A stretch of 64,000 nt of DNA from JABWBD01 sp040768665 (GTDB taxonomy: Bacteria > Planctomycetota > Planctomycetia > Pirellulales > Thermoguttaceae). The notes under the pieces are model-generated. The model did no database searches and was not told the origin of the DNA. It saw only the letters and a program-made list of their open reading frames with translations. Location: assembly GCA_040768665.1 (NCBI GenBank), contig JAXGMN010000011.1, forward strand, positions 186,001 to 250,000, read 5' to 3'. Positions 43,901 to 53,333 of the stretch are shown piece by piece. The translations under genes and the position numbers were made by a program. The first letter of the stretch is position 1. Each line of letters begins with the position of its first letter.

Positions 43901-44010
43901 GCCATGCGGTCCCGGAGCCATCGAATCTTCTGCTGTTCACACTGGGGCTGCTTTTCGTGTGGCTTTGTTCCCTCCGTCCAGTGCGCGACTGCCGCCGGAA
44001 GAGTGGATGA
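40966..44010 (+). CDS. Polysaccharide lyase family 8 with LamG-like domain and PEP-CTERM anchor
   Basis: A 1014-residue exported protein. A signal peptide (about 1-24) precedes an alpha/alpha toroid with the PL8 motifs NWWHNEISTPQ (124-134) and YSYHQHGPQLHNATYG (221-236), which contain the catalytic His226 and Tyr235 candidates. GRGVTRDG follows. Beta-sandwich domains come next, then a LamG/concanavalin-like domain (about 730-980) and a PEP-CTERM tail: VPEPS, a hydrophobic helix, and Arg/Lys. PL8 enzymes cleave hyaluronan, chondroitin or xanthan by beta-elimination. The anchor implies exosortase processing to the cell surface. Frame continuity upstream of 40966 runs antisense through the IS and is rejected. 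Confidence 0.9.
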   Translation: MTRPECRRVLLLIAVPLALAAEVGADDFAIVQQRVIDRVLRWPANPSTVNGYLASLEPDGSWADVNYSDASRTTWSPATHLSRLREMARAYADPDGALYGNAGLRAGILSAYDYWIEVDPQSDNWWHNEISTPQRLSETILLIQGELDSARFSSGLDIVARAYLPRTLNSGTNTGANRVDRAYASLNRGLLAEDASLTSESFGAVGDTIVVTTAEGIQPDYSYHQHGPQLHNATYGMVFTNGVSKFVGFGGGTSFAMAQEKQNTLVDSFLDGQQWFLRGDSFDHTTMGRGVTRDGIASAGLGMIGPVADALGDYRAAELNAMKTRLEAARSSGAADPALALVGNRHFWRSDIMTHHRPEYYASVKTSSTRTYQPESGNGEGLKNLHLADGVNLIMRTGNEYDDIFPVWDWRRLPGTTTEQGSYSLKPAKDWGVPGTSTFVGGVSDGTYGATAFDYARLNVAAKKTWFFFDDEFVALGAGIDGPNAANEVITTLNQTLANGPVTYATTAGTQMLTSGAVTRGDLAWVHHDGVGYLFPDPPDSATVQAVSQSGSPYEINQTRSSDVVTRDVFSLQVNHGVRPSGGTYAYVVVPGMDADDIGSYAADLPVRVLSNSASLQAVRHDPLRLTQAAFYTPGLLPIDEQLSLDVHAPSLFMLQELAEGLRLSAANPLNEAMTLRADIRRTLADGDEFSRITMRLPDGDLAGQSAVRTLDNPVRPTDVSQLRAAAAATSGLIHHYTFEGEDLAGRMEDKVASGGIGLQPMAYGSDGDVFDIVYAFGLDHSTTAMSPQRLSRNAGGEGGAGLVSVADVAFPGTFTVEALLRPENVETGGQTGFAVMAGGWTDSQRGYFLAQLENHPNDTLGTIVGDSPTESDNRREIGDVLVPGHWYYVANTYESLDDGTIINAYLADVTAGETTLRLLVEDAAASGLLPSNAPLGIGGLFHAGTFQEAWSGSLDEIALYGRILGATELQGHLDALYGHAVPEPSNLLLFTLGLLFVWLCSLRPVRDCRRKSG

Positions 44011-44309
44011 GTTGCCGGAGTCAAGCCACGTTGCGGCGCATTCGCCGCCACGGGCGAGCGTTTTTCTTCTTCTCGTCGGCAACCGCAATAGGCGGCGGTC
44101 CGGGGCTGGCGGCGCCTGCGGCGAAACAAGAGGCCGGCCGGATGAACGTGCCTAAAAACTTGCCGCACCCCAGCGCCTTATGGCTTGACACGCCCCTTGC
44201 AATCGACCACGATTCGAGAAGATCCTGCCTGCCCCGGGCCGGAGCCCTGCAAGCGCAACGCGGATCTCCCCGCACTGCTTGCCACCAATCCTCATGATGG
44301 AGAACCACC
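44011..44309. other. Intergenic region before the Gfo/Idh gene
   Basis: About 300 bp with no gene. A TTGACA at 44185-44190 could be a -35 box, but its -10 partner (CACGAT) is weak. Nothing else was recognised. Confidence 0.3.
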
Positions 44310-45623
44310 ATGCCAGACAAGTCGCCCCTGTCGCGTCGCCGGTTCCTCAAGACGGCAGCCGCGAGCAGCGCTTTGGCAGCCATGCCGCATTTCGTCCCGG
44401 CTTCCGCGCTCGGTAAAGGCGGGGCAGTGCCGCCAAGCGAGAAGATCATTATCGGCGGTATCGGCATCCAGCACCGCGGAATGCACGACCTCAACTGGAT
44501 TCTCCGTCACCCGGACGTGCAGTTCGTCGCCATCTGCGACCTGCAGAAGAAGCAACGAGTGGCCGTCAAGACGTTCGTCGACAATCATTACGGCACGAAG
44601 GACTGTGCCATGTATCCCGAGATCAACGGCTTTTTGGAAGCGCGACCGGATATCGACGCGGTGCTGGTCGCCACGGGCGACCGCTGGCACGCGATGGCCT
44701 CGATCCTGGCCATGCGAGCCGGGAAGGACGTCTATACCGAGAAACCCTCGTGCATGACGATTGCCGAAGGACGGGCGGTGGTGGAAACGGCCAAACGCTA
44801 CGGCCGCGTCTACCAGACCGGCACCCAGCGGCTGAGCGAGCCGAACCATGTGTTCTGCATCGAGATGGCCCGGACGGGCCGGCTCGGCAAGATCCACACG
44901 GCCTATGCCCACATCGCCCCCTGGGACGCCGCCGAGATGCGCCACGATTGGCTGCCGGCCGTCCCCGAACCGCCCAAGGACGAGGTAGACTGGGATGCCT
45001 GGCTCGGCGCGTGTCCCTGGCGCCCCTACAACCCCGCCTACGTCGCGGGTGGTTGGCGGGGCCACTACGACTTCCACACAAGCTGCATCGGCGAGTGGGG
45101 AGCGCATACGTTCGCCCAGGCCCAGGCCGGCCTGGACTGCGGCGAGTCGTCGCCCGTGGAGTACGAATACGTGGCCAACGACAGCGGCGACGGGATGGTC
45201 ACCCATTTTCCCAGCGGCGTGCGGATGATCCTCTCTCGCGGCAGCAAATACTGGCACGGCTCCTGCGGCGAGCGGTTCGACGGCAGCGAAGGGTGGGCCG
45301 CGGCCGCCGACGGCTACGCCCAGGCGGACGTCTCCTCGCCGGCCCTGCTCGGCGAATTTCACCGCGTGATCAGCGAGTATGTCGCTCGCACGGGCCGGTC
45401 GCTCGATCACATGCAGAATTTCCTCGACTGCGTCCGGAGCCGCGAGCGGACGGTGGCCAACCCCGAAGTCATGCACCACAGCATGACCACGGTGCACGCC
45501 GCCAATATCTGCATGTGGCTCAAGCGGAGTCTTAAGTTCGACCCCGTCAACGAGGAGTTCATCGGCGACGACGAAGCCAACCGCCTCCGCGCGCGAGCCA
45601 TGCGCGAACCGTACGTTTATTAG
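44310..45623 (+). CDS. Tat-exported Gfo/Idh/MocA family oxidoreductase
   Basis: A 437-residue protein with a twin-arginine signal (SRRRFLKTAAASSALAA, residues 8-24), a Rossmann domain (IIIGGIGIQHRGM, VQFVAICDL), the family motif YTEKPSCM with the catalytic-site Lys, and a C-terminal GFO-IDH-MocA domain with RGHYDFHTSCIGEWGAH. Family knowledge: NAD(P)-dependent sugar or cyclitol dehydrogenases; the Tat-exported planctomycete clade carries its cofactor out in folded form. The substrate is unknown. AGAACC precedes the ATG weakly. Confidence 0.9.
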   Translation: MPDKSPLSRRRFLKTAAASSALAAMPHFVPASALGKGGAVPPSEKIIIGGIGIQHRGMHDLNWILRHPDVQFVAICDLQKKQRVAVKTFVDNHYGTKDCAMYPEINGFLEARPDIDAVLVATGDRWHAMASILAMRAGKDVYTEKPSCMTIAEGRAVVETAKRYGRVYQTGTQRLSEPNHVFCIEMARTGRLGKIHTAYAHIAPWDAAEMRHDWLPAVPEPPKDEVDWDAWLGACPWRPYNPAYVAGGWRGHYDFHTSCIGEWGAHTFAQAQAGLDCGESSPVEYEYVANDSGDGMVTHFPSGVRMILSRGSKYWHGSCGERFDGSEGWAAAADGYAQADVSSPALLGEFHRVISEYVARTGRSLDHMQNFLDCVRSRERTVANPEVMHHSMTTVHAANICMWLKRSLKFDPVNEEFIGDDEANRLRARAMREPYVY

Positions 45624-45690
45624 TTGCCGACTTGAGTGCATTTACCGGTCCAGTCCTTTGCTTCCTTACCATTAACGGGAATTCACCACC

Positions 45691-47796
45691 ATGGGGAAAA
45701 GCCGACAATACCTGATCCTGGCCGCAGCCGTGCTGGCCATTACCGCTCGTCCGTCGTTCGCCCGGGAAGCGGAGTTGCTCGCGGTGCTTCGCTCGGATGC
45801 AACGCTCGAGCAGAAATCCGCCGCCTGCCGACAGCTCGCCCGCATCGCCAGCAAGGACGCGGTTCCTACGCTGGCCTCGCTCTTGGGCGACGAAAAACTC
45901 TCGCACATGGCGCGCTACGCCCTGGAAGCCATCCCCGACCCTTCGGTCGACGACGCTCTGCGGAACACCCTCGGCAAGGTCCAGGGCCGGCCGCGGCTGG
46001 GCGTGATCGGCAGCCTCGGCGTCAGGCGCGATGCCAACGCCGTGGATGCACTCGCCGCACTGCTCGATCAGGCCGAAACCGCCGGGGCGGCCGCCCGTGC
46101 CTTGGGCAACATCGGCACGCCCACAGCCGGGAAAGCCTTGCAGGACTCCCTGGCCGGTGCGTCTGGTGCCAGCCAGCTTGCGCTTTGCGAGGGCCTGCTC
46201 CGCTGTGCCGAGGCATTGGCCGCCGACGGCCAAAGCGCGGCTTCACGAGCCATCTACGATCGCTTGCGGGACCTGGCCGATGCACCGCACCAGGTCCGCA
46301 CAGCGGCTCTTCGGGGTGCCATTCACACACGCGGCAAGGATGGCATTCCACTGCTTGTGGAGGCCATCCACGGGCCGGATTACGTCCTGGCCGCCGCTGC
46401 CGTGCGGACCGCGATGGAAATGCCGGCAGCGGAAATCACCGACGCGCTGGTGGCCGCTTTGCCCAAGGCGCCGAAAGAGCGGCAGGGCTTGCTGATCCTG
46501 GCACTCGCCGGCCGCGACGATCCCCGAGTTCTGCCTGCCGTGCTCCAGGCAGCCACCAGCGGCGACGCGCAGCTTCGTATCGTTGCCTTCCGCGCTTTGA
46601 AGCGAGTTGGCGACGCCTCGTGTGTCCCTGCTTTGCTTGATTCGGCCGCCGAGGACAGTGACGAGGTGTCGCAAGCAGCGATCGACACGCTCGAAAGCCT
46701 GCCGGGCAAGTCCGTCGACGATCAACTTGCGGCAAGATTGTCGGAGGCCCGGGGCAAGATGCGGATGGTGCTCATCGACCTGGCCGGTCGGCGGCGCGCC
46801 GCCGCCGCGGCTCCCGCGCTCTGGCGGGCTGCCGACGACGCAGATCCGGCGGTTCGTGCCGCAGCGTTGGCGAGCCTCGGAGCCGTGATCGAAACGGCCG
46901 ACTTGCCCAAGCTGATCGAGAGGATGCCGGCCACCAAGGCCGACCAGGAGACGGCCGCGTTGGACAAGGCGTTGCGCGCGGTCTGCCTGCGCGCGGAGGA
47001 TCGGGAGGCCGCCGCCGCGGAGCTTGCCGCGGCGCTGGCCACCGCAGACGGATCGGTGAAGGCCAGAATTCTTGAAACGCTCGGCGTCGTTGGCGGAGCA
47101 ACGGCGCTCAAGACAGTCGCCACGGCCGCACGATCCACCGACGAGGGCCTTCGTGATGCGGCCTTCCGCGTGCTGGGGCAGTGGAAGTCCGTCGATGCCG
47201 CACCCGTCCTGCTCGAACTGCACAACGCGGTGAGCGACGGGCGTCTGAAGGTCCGCGCGATCCGGGCGTACATCCGGATTGCCCGGCAGTTCGACATGCC
47301 CGACGACCGCCGGGCAGAGATGTGCCGAACGGCCTTGGAGGCCGCTGAACGCGACGAGGACAAACGTCTGGTGCTGGAAGTCCTGCTTCGCTATCCCAGC
47401 GACGAGATGCAGGCGATCGCCCTGGAGGCTATCAAGGTTCCCGCCTTGAAGGAACAGGCGTCCTTGGTGCTCATGGGCATGGCCAGCAAGGGGATCAACC
47501 GGGCGGAGCTCGGCAAAGCCCTAGCCCAGGCCGGCCAGACTCCGGTCGAACTGGAGATTCTCAAGGCCGAGTACGGCGTCGGCGATAAGATCAAAGACGT
47601 GACTGCGATCCTTCGAAAATACGCCAAGAACTACCGCATTATTTTCCTACCCAGCTCGAGTTACAACCAGAGTTTGGGTGGTGATCCGGCGCCGGGAATC
47701 GTGAAACAGTTGAAGATCCGATATCGTATCGACGGCAAGGAAGGGGACGTCTCGCTGAGCGAGAACGCGACGATCGTCCTGCCCATGCCCAAGTAG
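45691..47796 (+). CDS. Exported HEAT-repeat protein
   Basis: A 701-residue protein with a signal peptide (residues 1-24, ending PSFA). Nearly the whole mature region is HEAT repeats (DAVPTLASLLGD, AVDALAALLDQAET, VRAAALASLGAV). The end is a small beta-rich domain (about 630-701: VTAILRKYAKNYRIIF, GDPAPGIVKQLKIRYRIDG) recalling DUF3395-like domains, a tentative match. It follows the Gfo/Idh gene by 67 nt and may be cotranscribed. The scaffold role is inferred; no catalytic motif is seen. Confidence 0.8.
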   Translation: MGKSRQYLILAAAVLAITARPSFAREAELLAVLRSDATLEQKSAACRQLARIASKDAVPTLASLLGDEKLSHMARYALEAIPDPSVDDALRNTLGKVQGRPRLGVIGSLGVRRDANAVDALAALLDQAETAGAAARALGNIGTPTAGKALQDSLAGASGASQLALCEGLLRCAEALAADGQSAASRAIYDRLRDLADAPHQVRTAALRGAIHTRGKDGIPLLVEAIHGPDYVLAAAAVRTAMEMPAAEITDALVAALPKAPKERQGLLILALAGRDDPRVLPAVLQAATSGDAQLRIVAFRALKRVGDASCVPALLDSAAEDSDEVSQAAIDTLESLPGKSVDDQLAARLSEARGKMRMVLIDLAGRRRAAAAAPALWRAADDADPAVRAAALASLGAVIETADLPKLIERMPATKADQETAALDKALRAVCLRAEDREAAAAELAAALATADGSVKARILETLGVVGGATALKTVATAARSTDEGLRDAAFRVLGQWKSVDAAPVLLELHNAVSDGRLKVRAIRAYIRIARQFDMPDDRRAEMCRTALEAAERDEDKRLVLEVLLRYPSDEMQAIALEAIKVPALKEQASLVLMGMASKGINRAELGKALAQAGQTPVELEILKAEYGVGDKIKDVTAILRKYAKNYRIIFLPSSSYNQSLGGDPAPGIVKQLKIRYRIDGKEGDVSLSENATIVLPMPK

Positions 47797-47881
47797 AGCG
47801 AGAGTATCGGCCGACCCTCCACGGCGATCAAGGACCGGCGGATCGGCAGTTGGTGGCCGTTGAACCCTATTTGGGCGACGA

Positions 47882-49093
47882 TCATCCGCTGCCCACCGCC
47901 GCCGTCAACGCCTTTACCAAACCATCGACCATCTCCTCGCCGTGGCCGTAGGTCAGGCTGATCCTCAGGCACGACTCCCCTTCCGGTACGGTCGGCGGAC
48001 GAATCGCCGGGACGAAGTAGCCTTGTTCCTTCAAGCCGGCCGATACGCGCAAGGCCGTTTCCGGATCGCCAACGACGATCGGGATGATCTGGCTTGAGGA
48101 ATCTCCCACGTTCCACCCGCACTCGACCAACCGCCGACGAAGCTGCTCCGCACGCCGGAGCAATCCCTCGCGGCGCCACGACTCCTTCCGAACGATCTCG
48201 ATTGCTGCGCGTCCTGCAACCGCCAACGCCGGTGGCGTTGCCGTGGAGAACACGTAAGGTCTGGCGCGGTTCACGAGCCAATCGATGAGCGACCGGCTTC
48301 CGGCGACAAAGCCACCGAGAGATCCCAGGGCCTTGCTCAACGTGCCGACACGGATCGGGATCCGCTCATCGACTCCCAGTTGTTCCGCCACCCCGCGCCC
48401 GCTCTGGCCGAAAACACCGGTCGCGTGGGCCTCGTCGATCATGAGCATTGCGCCGTGTCGCTCCGCCAACTCGGCAATTTCGAACAGTGGGGCAAGATCG
48501 CCGTCCATGCTGAACAGGCTGTCGGTTACGATCAAACGCCGGCGGTGCCCCGTCGATCTGGCCAGCAGCCGCTCGAGCCGTTGGCAATCGGTATGTGGAT
48601 ACGGTCGAACGTCTGCTCGCGACAGGCGGCATCCGTCCAACAAACTTGCGTGGTTCTTCCGATCCGTGAAGACCACGTCGCCCGGGCCGACCAGCGCGGC
48701 GATCGTGCCGCTGTTGGCGGCAAAACCGGAGTTGAAAAGCAGCGCAGCCTCCGTCCCTTCGAACGCCGCCAGTGCCTCCTCAAGCTCGCGGTGCGAATCG
48801 GAGTAGCCGGAGATGAGCGGGCTGGCACCGCTTCCCCAGCCTTCGGTCCAAGCGAGACGCGCGGCCTGAATCAGACGCGGGTCGGAAGCCAGCCCCAGGT
48901 AGTCGTTGGAGCCGAAGTTGATCAACCGATGGCCGTCGAGCGTCATTTCGGCGGCTTGGGGGCCGAAGCGCACTGCGCGTCGGCGCCATAGGTCGGCGTG
49001 CTTCAGTGCGTCGGATTCATGCTGAATCCAATCAAGCGGCATGGAGAAACCTGGCATACGATAGGGAGTCCTTAGCAAGGGCCGATCAGTCAT
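47882..49093 (-). CDS. bioF: 8-amino-7-oxononanoate synthase
   Basis: A 403-residue PLP enzyme of the alpha-oxoamine synthase family: FGSNDYLGLASDPRL, GSGASPLISGYSDSHRELE, MLMIDEAHATGVFG and the PLP-lysine motif TLSKALGSLGGF. It condenses pimeloyl-ACP or -CoA with alanine in biotin synthesis. KBL-type homologues are the main alternative, but the GSNDYLG and HATGVFG context fits BioF. Starts at 49093, 49057 and 49042 are all possible. No other bio gene is near. Convergent with the HEAT gene. Confidence 0.88.
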   Translation of the reverse strand: MTDRPLLRTPYRMPGFSMPLDWIQHESDALKHADLWRRRAVRFGPQAAEMTLDGHRLINFGSNDYLGLASDPRLIQAARLAWTEGWGSGASPLISGYSDSHRELEEALAAFEGTEAALLFNSGFAANSGTIAALVGPGDVVFTDRKNHASLLDGCRLSRADVRPYPHTDCQRLERLLARSTGHRRRLIVTDSLFSMDGDLAPLFEIAELAERHGAMLMIDEAHATGVFGQSGRGVAEQLGVDERIPIRVGTLSKALGSLGGFVAGSRSLIDWLVNRARPYVFSTATPPALAVAGRAAIEIVRKESWRREGLLRRAEQLRRRLVECGWNVGDSSSQIIPIVVGDPETALRVSAGLKEQGYFVPAIRPPTVPEGESCLRISLTYGHGEEMVDGLVKALTAAVGSG

Positions 49094-49148
49094 TGTCTCG
49101 TTGCAACGCCTCCCTCGCCAGGGCCCTTTAGCTGGTAAACCTCGTTCA

Positions 49149-49219
49149 CCTGCCGGATGAACCGGCAGGGGTCCGGAGGGGGTGGATGGTTTTGCGAACG
49201 AGCTGGTGAACCGTTCACC
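49149..49219. repeat. Two hairpins in the divergent bioF / PQQ-gene region
   Basis: CCTGCCGG-ATGAA-CCGGCAGG (49149-49169) and the perfect dyad GGTGAAC-C-GTTCACC (49205-49219). They lie between divergent genes and could be operator sites or transcription-end hairpins. The rest of 49094-49348 has nothing recognisable. Confidence 0.5.
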
Positions 49220-49348
49220 CGTGGCACGCGGCCACGAAGGTGTTGTGGATTGTATACCGACGAGCGGGGCACCCCGGGGCTGTCTTGCTGGACACCTCAT
49301 CTGCCGGCCTGATATGATGAGGCGCCTCCAAACGAGAAAGGGTTACCT

Positions 49349-52300
49349 GTGAAAAGCGTCTCCGCAAGCCGCCTTTTCGAGCTGTTATTGGCATCTGCCT
49401 GGATCGTAGCCGCCCTATCCCCGTCGGCGGTGGCCGTCGGCGCAACCGACCTGCTCAAGGAATCGGGAGTGCAAGGCGGGGTTGTCGTTCATCTTGGGTG
49501 CGGTGATGCCACACTCACCGCTCAACTCCGGGCCGGCAGCCAGTACCTGGTGCAAGGATTGGATCTCGACGCGGACAAGGTTTCCGCGGCGCGAAAGCGA
49601 CTTCTCGCCGCGGGCGAGTATGGCCCCGTTGCGATCCATTGCTGGGACGGCCGGCGATTGCCTTACGCTGACAGTTTTGTGAACCTCATCATTGCCGAGA
49701 ATCCGGCCCAGGCGCCGGACGAGGAGATCCTTCGTGTTCTGGCTCCCGGCGGAGTGGTGATGCGGTGCCGTGCGGAGAAGTGGGAGAAGACCACGAAAGC
49801 CTGGCCGCGGGAAATGGACCAGTGGACCCACTACTTGCACAGCTCCGACGGCAATCCTGCAGGCAACGACACACTCGTGGGGCCGCCCAAGCGGCTGCAG
49901 TGGCTAGGCAGCCCGGGCTGGGCTCGCCACCACGATCACATGGCAAGCATGACGTCGCTGGTATCGGCGAACGGCCGGCTATTCTACATTCTCGACGAAG
50001 GATCGCGAGCGTCGATCCGCTTGCCGTCGAAGTGGCGGCTGATCGCCCGCGACGCCTTCAACGGCACCGTGCTCTGGAAGCATGACATTCCCGAGTGGGC
50101 CAGCAAGGAGTTTGCGCTGAAGAGCGGGCCGGCCCACCTGTTGCGACGGCTGGTTGCCGTGGGCGATCGCGTCTATGTCACGCTGGGGATCGATGCCCCG
50201 GTGAGCATTCTGGACGCGGCCAGCGGCAAGCCGCTCGGGACTTGCGAGGGGAGCCGATACGCGCGCGAGATTGTCGTGGCCGACAGGACCGTACTGCTAG
50301 TCACGGACAACGAGCGGTCGCGGCTGCCCGACTTCCGCCGCGTGGGCACGTATGTCTGGGCCAACACGATGGCCGCCAATTCCGGTTGGGGCTGGGAAGG
50401 CGAGGCTCGGAACCTGCTGGCCTATGACGCCGCCGGAGGGAAGGTCCTCTGGAAACACGAGACGCCGGTGGCGCCCTGTTCGCTGGCGGCCGACGCGGCC
50501 CGGATCGTTTTCCATGACGGCCAGAAGCTCGTATGTCTCGACCGCCGCACCGGTCGGCCGCAGTGGGAGGCTGAGGCAGCTCCGGTGAAACTCCCGGTGC
50601 CCAGCAGCACCGGCCCGCGCGTGCTGCTCTACCAAGACGTGGTCCTCTTTGCCGGCAACGATGGGAAGATGTCGGGCTGGTCGCTGGAAAATGGCGAGAA
50701 ACTCTGGGAACAGAAGCACAAGTCCAGCGGGCACATGTCGCTGAAGGACCTGTTTGTCGTCGAAGGGCTGGCGTGGACGGCGGCGATCGCCAACAACCAG
50801 GACGACGGCATCTGGACCGGCTACGATCCGCGGACCGGCGAGAAGAAACGGGAATTTCCGCCCGACGTGAATCTCCACTGGTTCCATCATCGGTGCTACC
50901 CGTCCAAGGCATGCGGGAAGTACTTGATCACCGGCCGCAACGGCACCGAATACGTGGACGTGGACAAGGAAACGTGGACGCCCAACCACTGGGTCCGAGG
51001 CGGCTGTATCTACGGCGTGATGCCCTGCAACGGCATGACCTACGCCTCGATGGATGCGTGCGGGTGTCAGCTCGAAGCCAAGCTGAGCGGTTTCAAGGCG
51101 CTTGCTTCGGGCCCGGTGCCCGAACCGACCGCCGCTGACCTGGCCCAAGAAGCCCGGCTCGAGCGTGGGCCGGCCTATGGAAAGGCCGGAGGTCCAGCCG
51201 CCGGCGAGGCAGACTGGCCGATGTACCGGCGCGACGCGGCCCGCAGCGGCGCCACGGCGACCGGGCTTTCGCCCGGCGCCGGCCGGACCTGGGAAGCGAA
51301 GCTCGGCGGCCGCCTCACTCCTCCCACGATCGCCGCCGGCAAGCTGTTCGTCGCTCAGCAGAACACGCACACGCTGTTCGCGTTGGACGCCGCCACGGGC
51401 GAGGTGCTCTGGTCGTACACGACCGGCGGGCCCACGGATTCGCCGCCCACGTATGACCGCGGGCTCGTCCTATTCGGTTCGGCGGACGGCTATGTGTATG
51501 CGCTTCGGGCCAATGACGGATCGCTGGCCTGGCGGTTCCGCGCCGCGCCGTTGGACCGCCGCGTGATGGCCTGGGAGGAGATCGAGTCGGTCTGGCCGGT
51601 GCATGGCAGCGTTCTGGTCGGCGACGGCGTCGTCTTCTGCACCGCCGGGCGCAGCATCTATCTCGACGGCGGCATTCGCTTTGTGAAACTCGAAGCGGCC
51701 ACCGGTAAACTGCTGGGCGAAGTCGTGTGGGATGATCAGGACCCGCTGTCCGACAAGGATATGCACTGGGCCTATCTCCAGAAGACGCCTGGCAACACGA
51801 TGCCAGTGGGCCTGTCCGACATCCTCTCCTGCGACGGCCGCAATCTGTGGATGCGATCGCAGAAGATCGATTTCGACGGCAAACGCTCGGAGCTGGAGGT
51901 GCTGCCGGCCAGCGACCAGCCGGCGGACGATTTCCATTTGTTTTCCCAGATCGGCTTCGTCGACGATTCGTATTTCTTCCGCTCGTACTGGACGTATGGG
52001 CGGCGGATGACCGGGGGCTATGGTGGCTGGTATCAGGCGGGCCGCTACGTGCCCTCGGGCCGGATCCTGTGCTTCGACGAGCAGGGGGTGTACGGCTACG
52101 GCCGGCAGCCCCAATACATGGTCAATGCCTCGCTCATCGAGTACCATCTTTTCGCCGCCGAGAAGGTGGTTGGTCCGGAGGACATCGATCGCGTCAATCG
52201 GGCGGAGCGGGCCATGAACGCCCGTCGTCCGGAACGAAACGCCACGTCGTCCGACTGGAGGCTGCGGTCGTATTTCCCACGCGAGGATCTATCCGCGATG

Positions 52301-53239
52301 CGGTACCGCTGGGCTTTCGAGCAGCCGGCGGTCTTCACCCGCGCGATGGTCGCCGCAGGGGATCGGCTCTATCTGGCCGGGCCACCCGACGTGGTCGACG
52401 AGCGGTACGCATACCACAACCCCGACGATCCGCGAGTCCTCGAGCTTCTCGACGAGCAGGACGAGGCCCTTGCGGGCTTCGGCGGCGGCCAACTTTGGGC
52501 GGTAAACAAATCGGACGGCTCGATCGCCGCCCGCTACAGCCTGGACACCATGCCCGTGTTCGATGGGCTCGCGGCAGCAGGCGGCAGGCTCTACTTGACC
52601 ACCGCCGACGGCCGGGTCCTCTCCTGGTCGGCGACCGGCATCGCTTCGCTTCCGAGCGTGGATGGCAAGCCGCAGACCCTCTGGGAAAAACCCGAGGATC
52701 CGGATTATTTGCTCCCGTTGCCGGAGCGGAAAGAAGGCGATTTTGCCGCGGTCTCCGGCTGCAAAGTGTTCTCGTCGAAGTTGGGCTATCAGCTCCGTGC
52801 CGACGCGAAAGACACCGTGGGCTTCGCGGTGCGCAAGCTCGACCAGCCCCTTACCGGCACGATCACGTTTCGCACTCGCCTCCGCGCCGTGCCGGACGCA
52901 AAGGGGTTGCTTCGCAACGGTTTTCTGGTGTTCGGCAACGGCACCGACGAGGCGGCGCTGGTCAAGTGCGGTACCCGGCTGCAGTCGCAAACGAGCTTGA
53001 TCCACCAGGGGCCCCTGGCAAAGTCGAAGGCGCAAAGCGCCCCGATTGAAGCGCCCGAAGAAAAGGGAGCGGCCCTGGAGGTGATGGTCGATTTGACCGC
53101 GGGCAAGCTGACCTACACGGCCAATGGGGTCACGCAGGAAGCCTCGCTCGCCCGGCCGTTGGACTGCATCACACACGTCGGGTACGCGGTGATCGGCGCC
53201 GCAATCGACGCGGCTCCAATCCAAGTGGAGACTCGATAA
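49349..53239 (+). CDS. Giant exported PQQ-like beta-propeller protein with N-terminal methyltransferase-like domain
   Basis: A 1296-residue protein with a GTG start. A signal peptide (about 1-30) is followed by a Rossmann-like class I methyltransferase domain: VVVHLGCGDATLTAQL (motif I, 45-60), GLDLDADKVSAAR, and RVLAPGGVV. Then come two PQQ-like propeller sections (DAFNGTVLWKHDIP, YDAAGGKVLWKHETP, DAATGEVLWSYTTGG) and a C-terminal beta-sandwich (about 1150-1296). WHDDHM-like RHHDHMASM lies at the junction. The combination is known to me only from planctomycete-type genomes. Whether the exported domain still binds AdoMet is doubtful. Function unknown. Confidence 0.8.
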   Translation: MKSVSASRLFELLLASAWIVAALSPSAVAVGATDLLKESGVQGGVVVHLGCGDATLTAQLRAGSQYLVQGLDLDADKVSAARKRLLAAGEYGPVAIHCWDGRRLPYADSFVNLIIAENPAQAPDEEILRVLAPGGVVMRCRAEKWEKTTKAWPREMDQWTHYLHSSDGNPAGNDTLVGPPKRLQWLGSPGWARHHDHMASMTSLVSANGRLFYILDEGSRASIRLPSKWRLIARDAFNGTVLWKHDIPEWASKEFALKSGPAHLLRRLVAVGDRVYVTLGIDAPVSILDAASGKPLGTCEGSRYAREIVVADRTVLLVTDNERSRLPDFRRVGTYVWANTMAANSGWGWEGEARNLLAYDAAGGKVLWKHETPVAPCSLAADAARIVFHDGQKLVCLDRRTGRPQWEAEAAPVKLPVPSSTGPRVLLYQDVVLFAGNDGKMSGWSLENGEKLWEQKHKSSGHMSLKDLFVVEGLAWTAAIANNQDDGIWTGYDPRTGEKKREFPPDVNLHWFHHRCYPSKACGKYLITGRNGTEYVDVDKETWTPNHWVRGGCIYGVMPCNGMTYASMDACGCQLEAKLSGFKALASGPVPEPTAADLAQEARLERGPAYGKAGGPAAGEADWPMYRRDAARSGATATGLSPGAGRTWEAKLGGRLTPPTIAAGKLFVAQQNTHTLFALDAATGEVLWSYTTGGPTDSPPTYDRGLVLFGSADGYVYALRANDGSLAWRFRAAPLDRRVMAWEEIESVWPVHGSVLVGDGVVFCTAGRSIYLDGGIRFVKLEAATGKLLGEVVWDDQDPLSDKDMHWAYLQKTPGNTMPVGLSDILSCDGRNLWMRSQKIDFDGKRSELEVLPASDQPADDFHLFSQIGFVDDSYFFRSYWTYGRRMTGGYGGWYQAGRYVPSGRILCFDEQGVYGYGRQPQYMVNASLIEYHLFAAEKVVGPEDIDRVNRAERAMNARRPERNATSSDWRLRSYFPREDLSAMRYRWAFEQPAVFTRAMVAAGDRLYLAGPPDVVDERYAYHNPDDPRVLELLDEQDEALAGFGGGQLWAVNKSDGSIAARYSLDTMPVFDGLAAAGGRLYLTTADGRVLSWSATGIASLPSVDGKPQTLWEKPEDPDYLLPLPERKEGDFAAVSGCKVFSSKLGYQLRADAKDTVGFAVRKLDQPLTGTITFRTRLRAVPDAKGLLRNGFLVFGNGTDEAALVKCGTRLQSQTSLIHQGPLAKSKAQSAPIEAPEEKGAALEVMVDLTAGKLTYTANGVTQEASLARPLDCITHVGYAVIGAAIDAAPIQVETR

Positions 53240-53333
53240 CGTAAAGGAAAAGGCTCGATGGGCCCGTTCGCTTCGATCAACGCTTTTCATTTCACTTGAT
53301 TGTCCTGGACCTGTTTTGACGGATGGCCGATCG

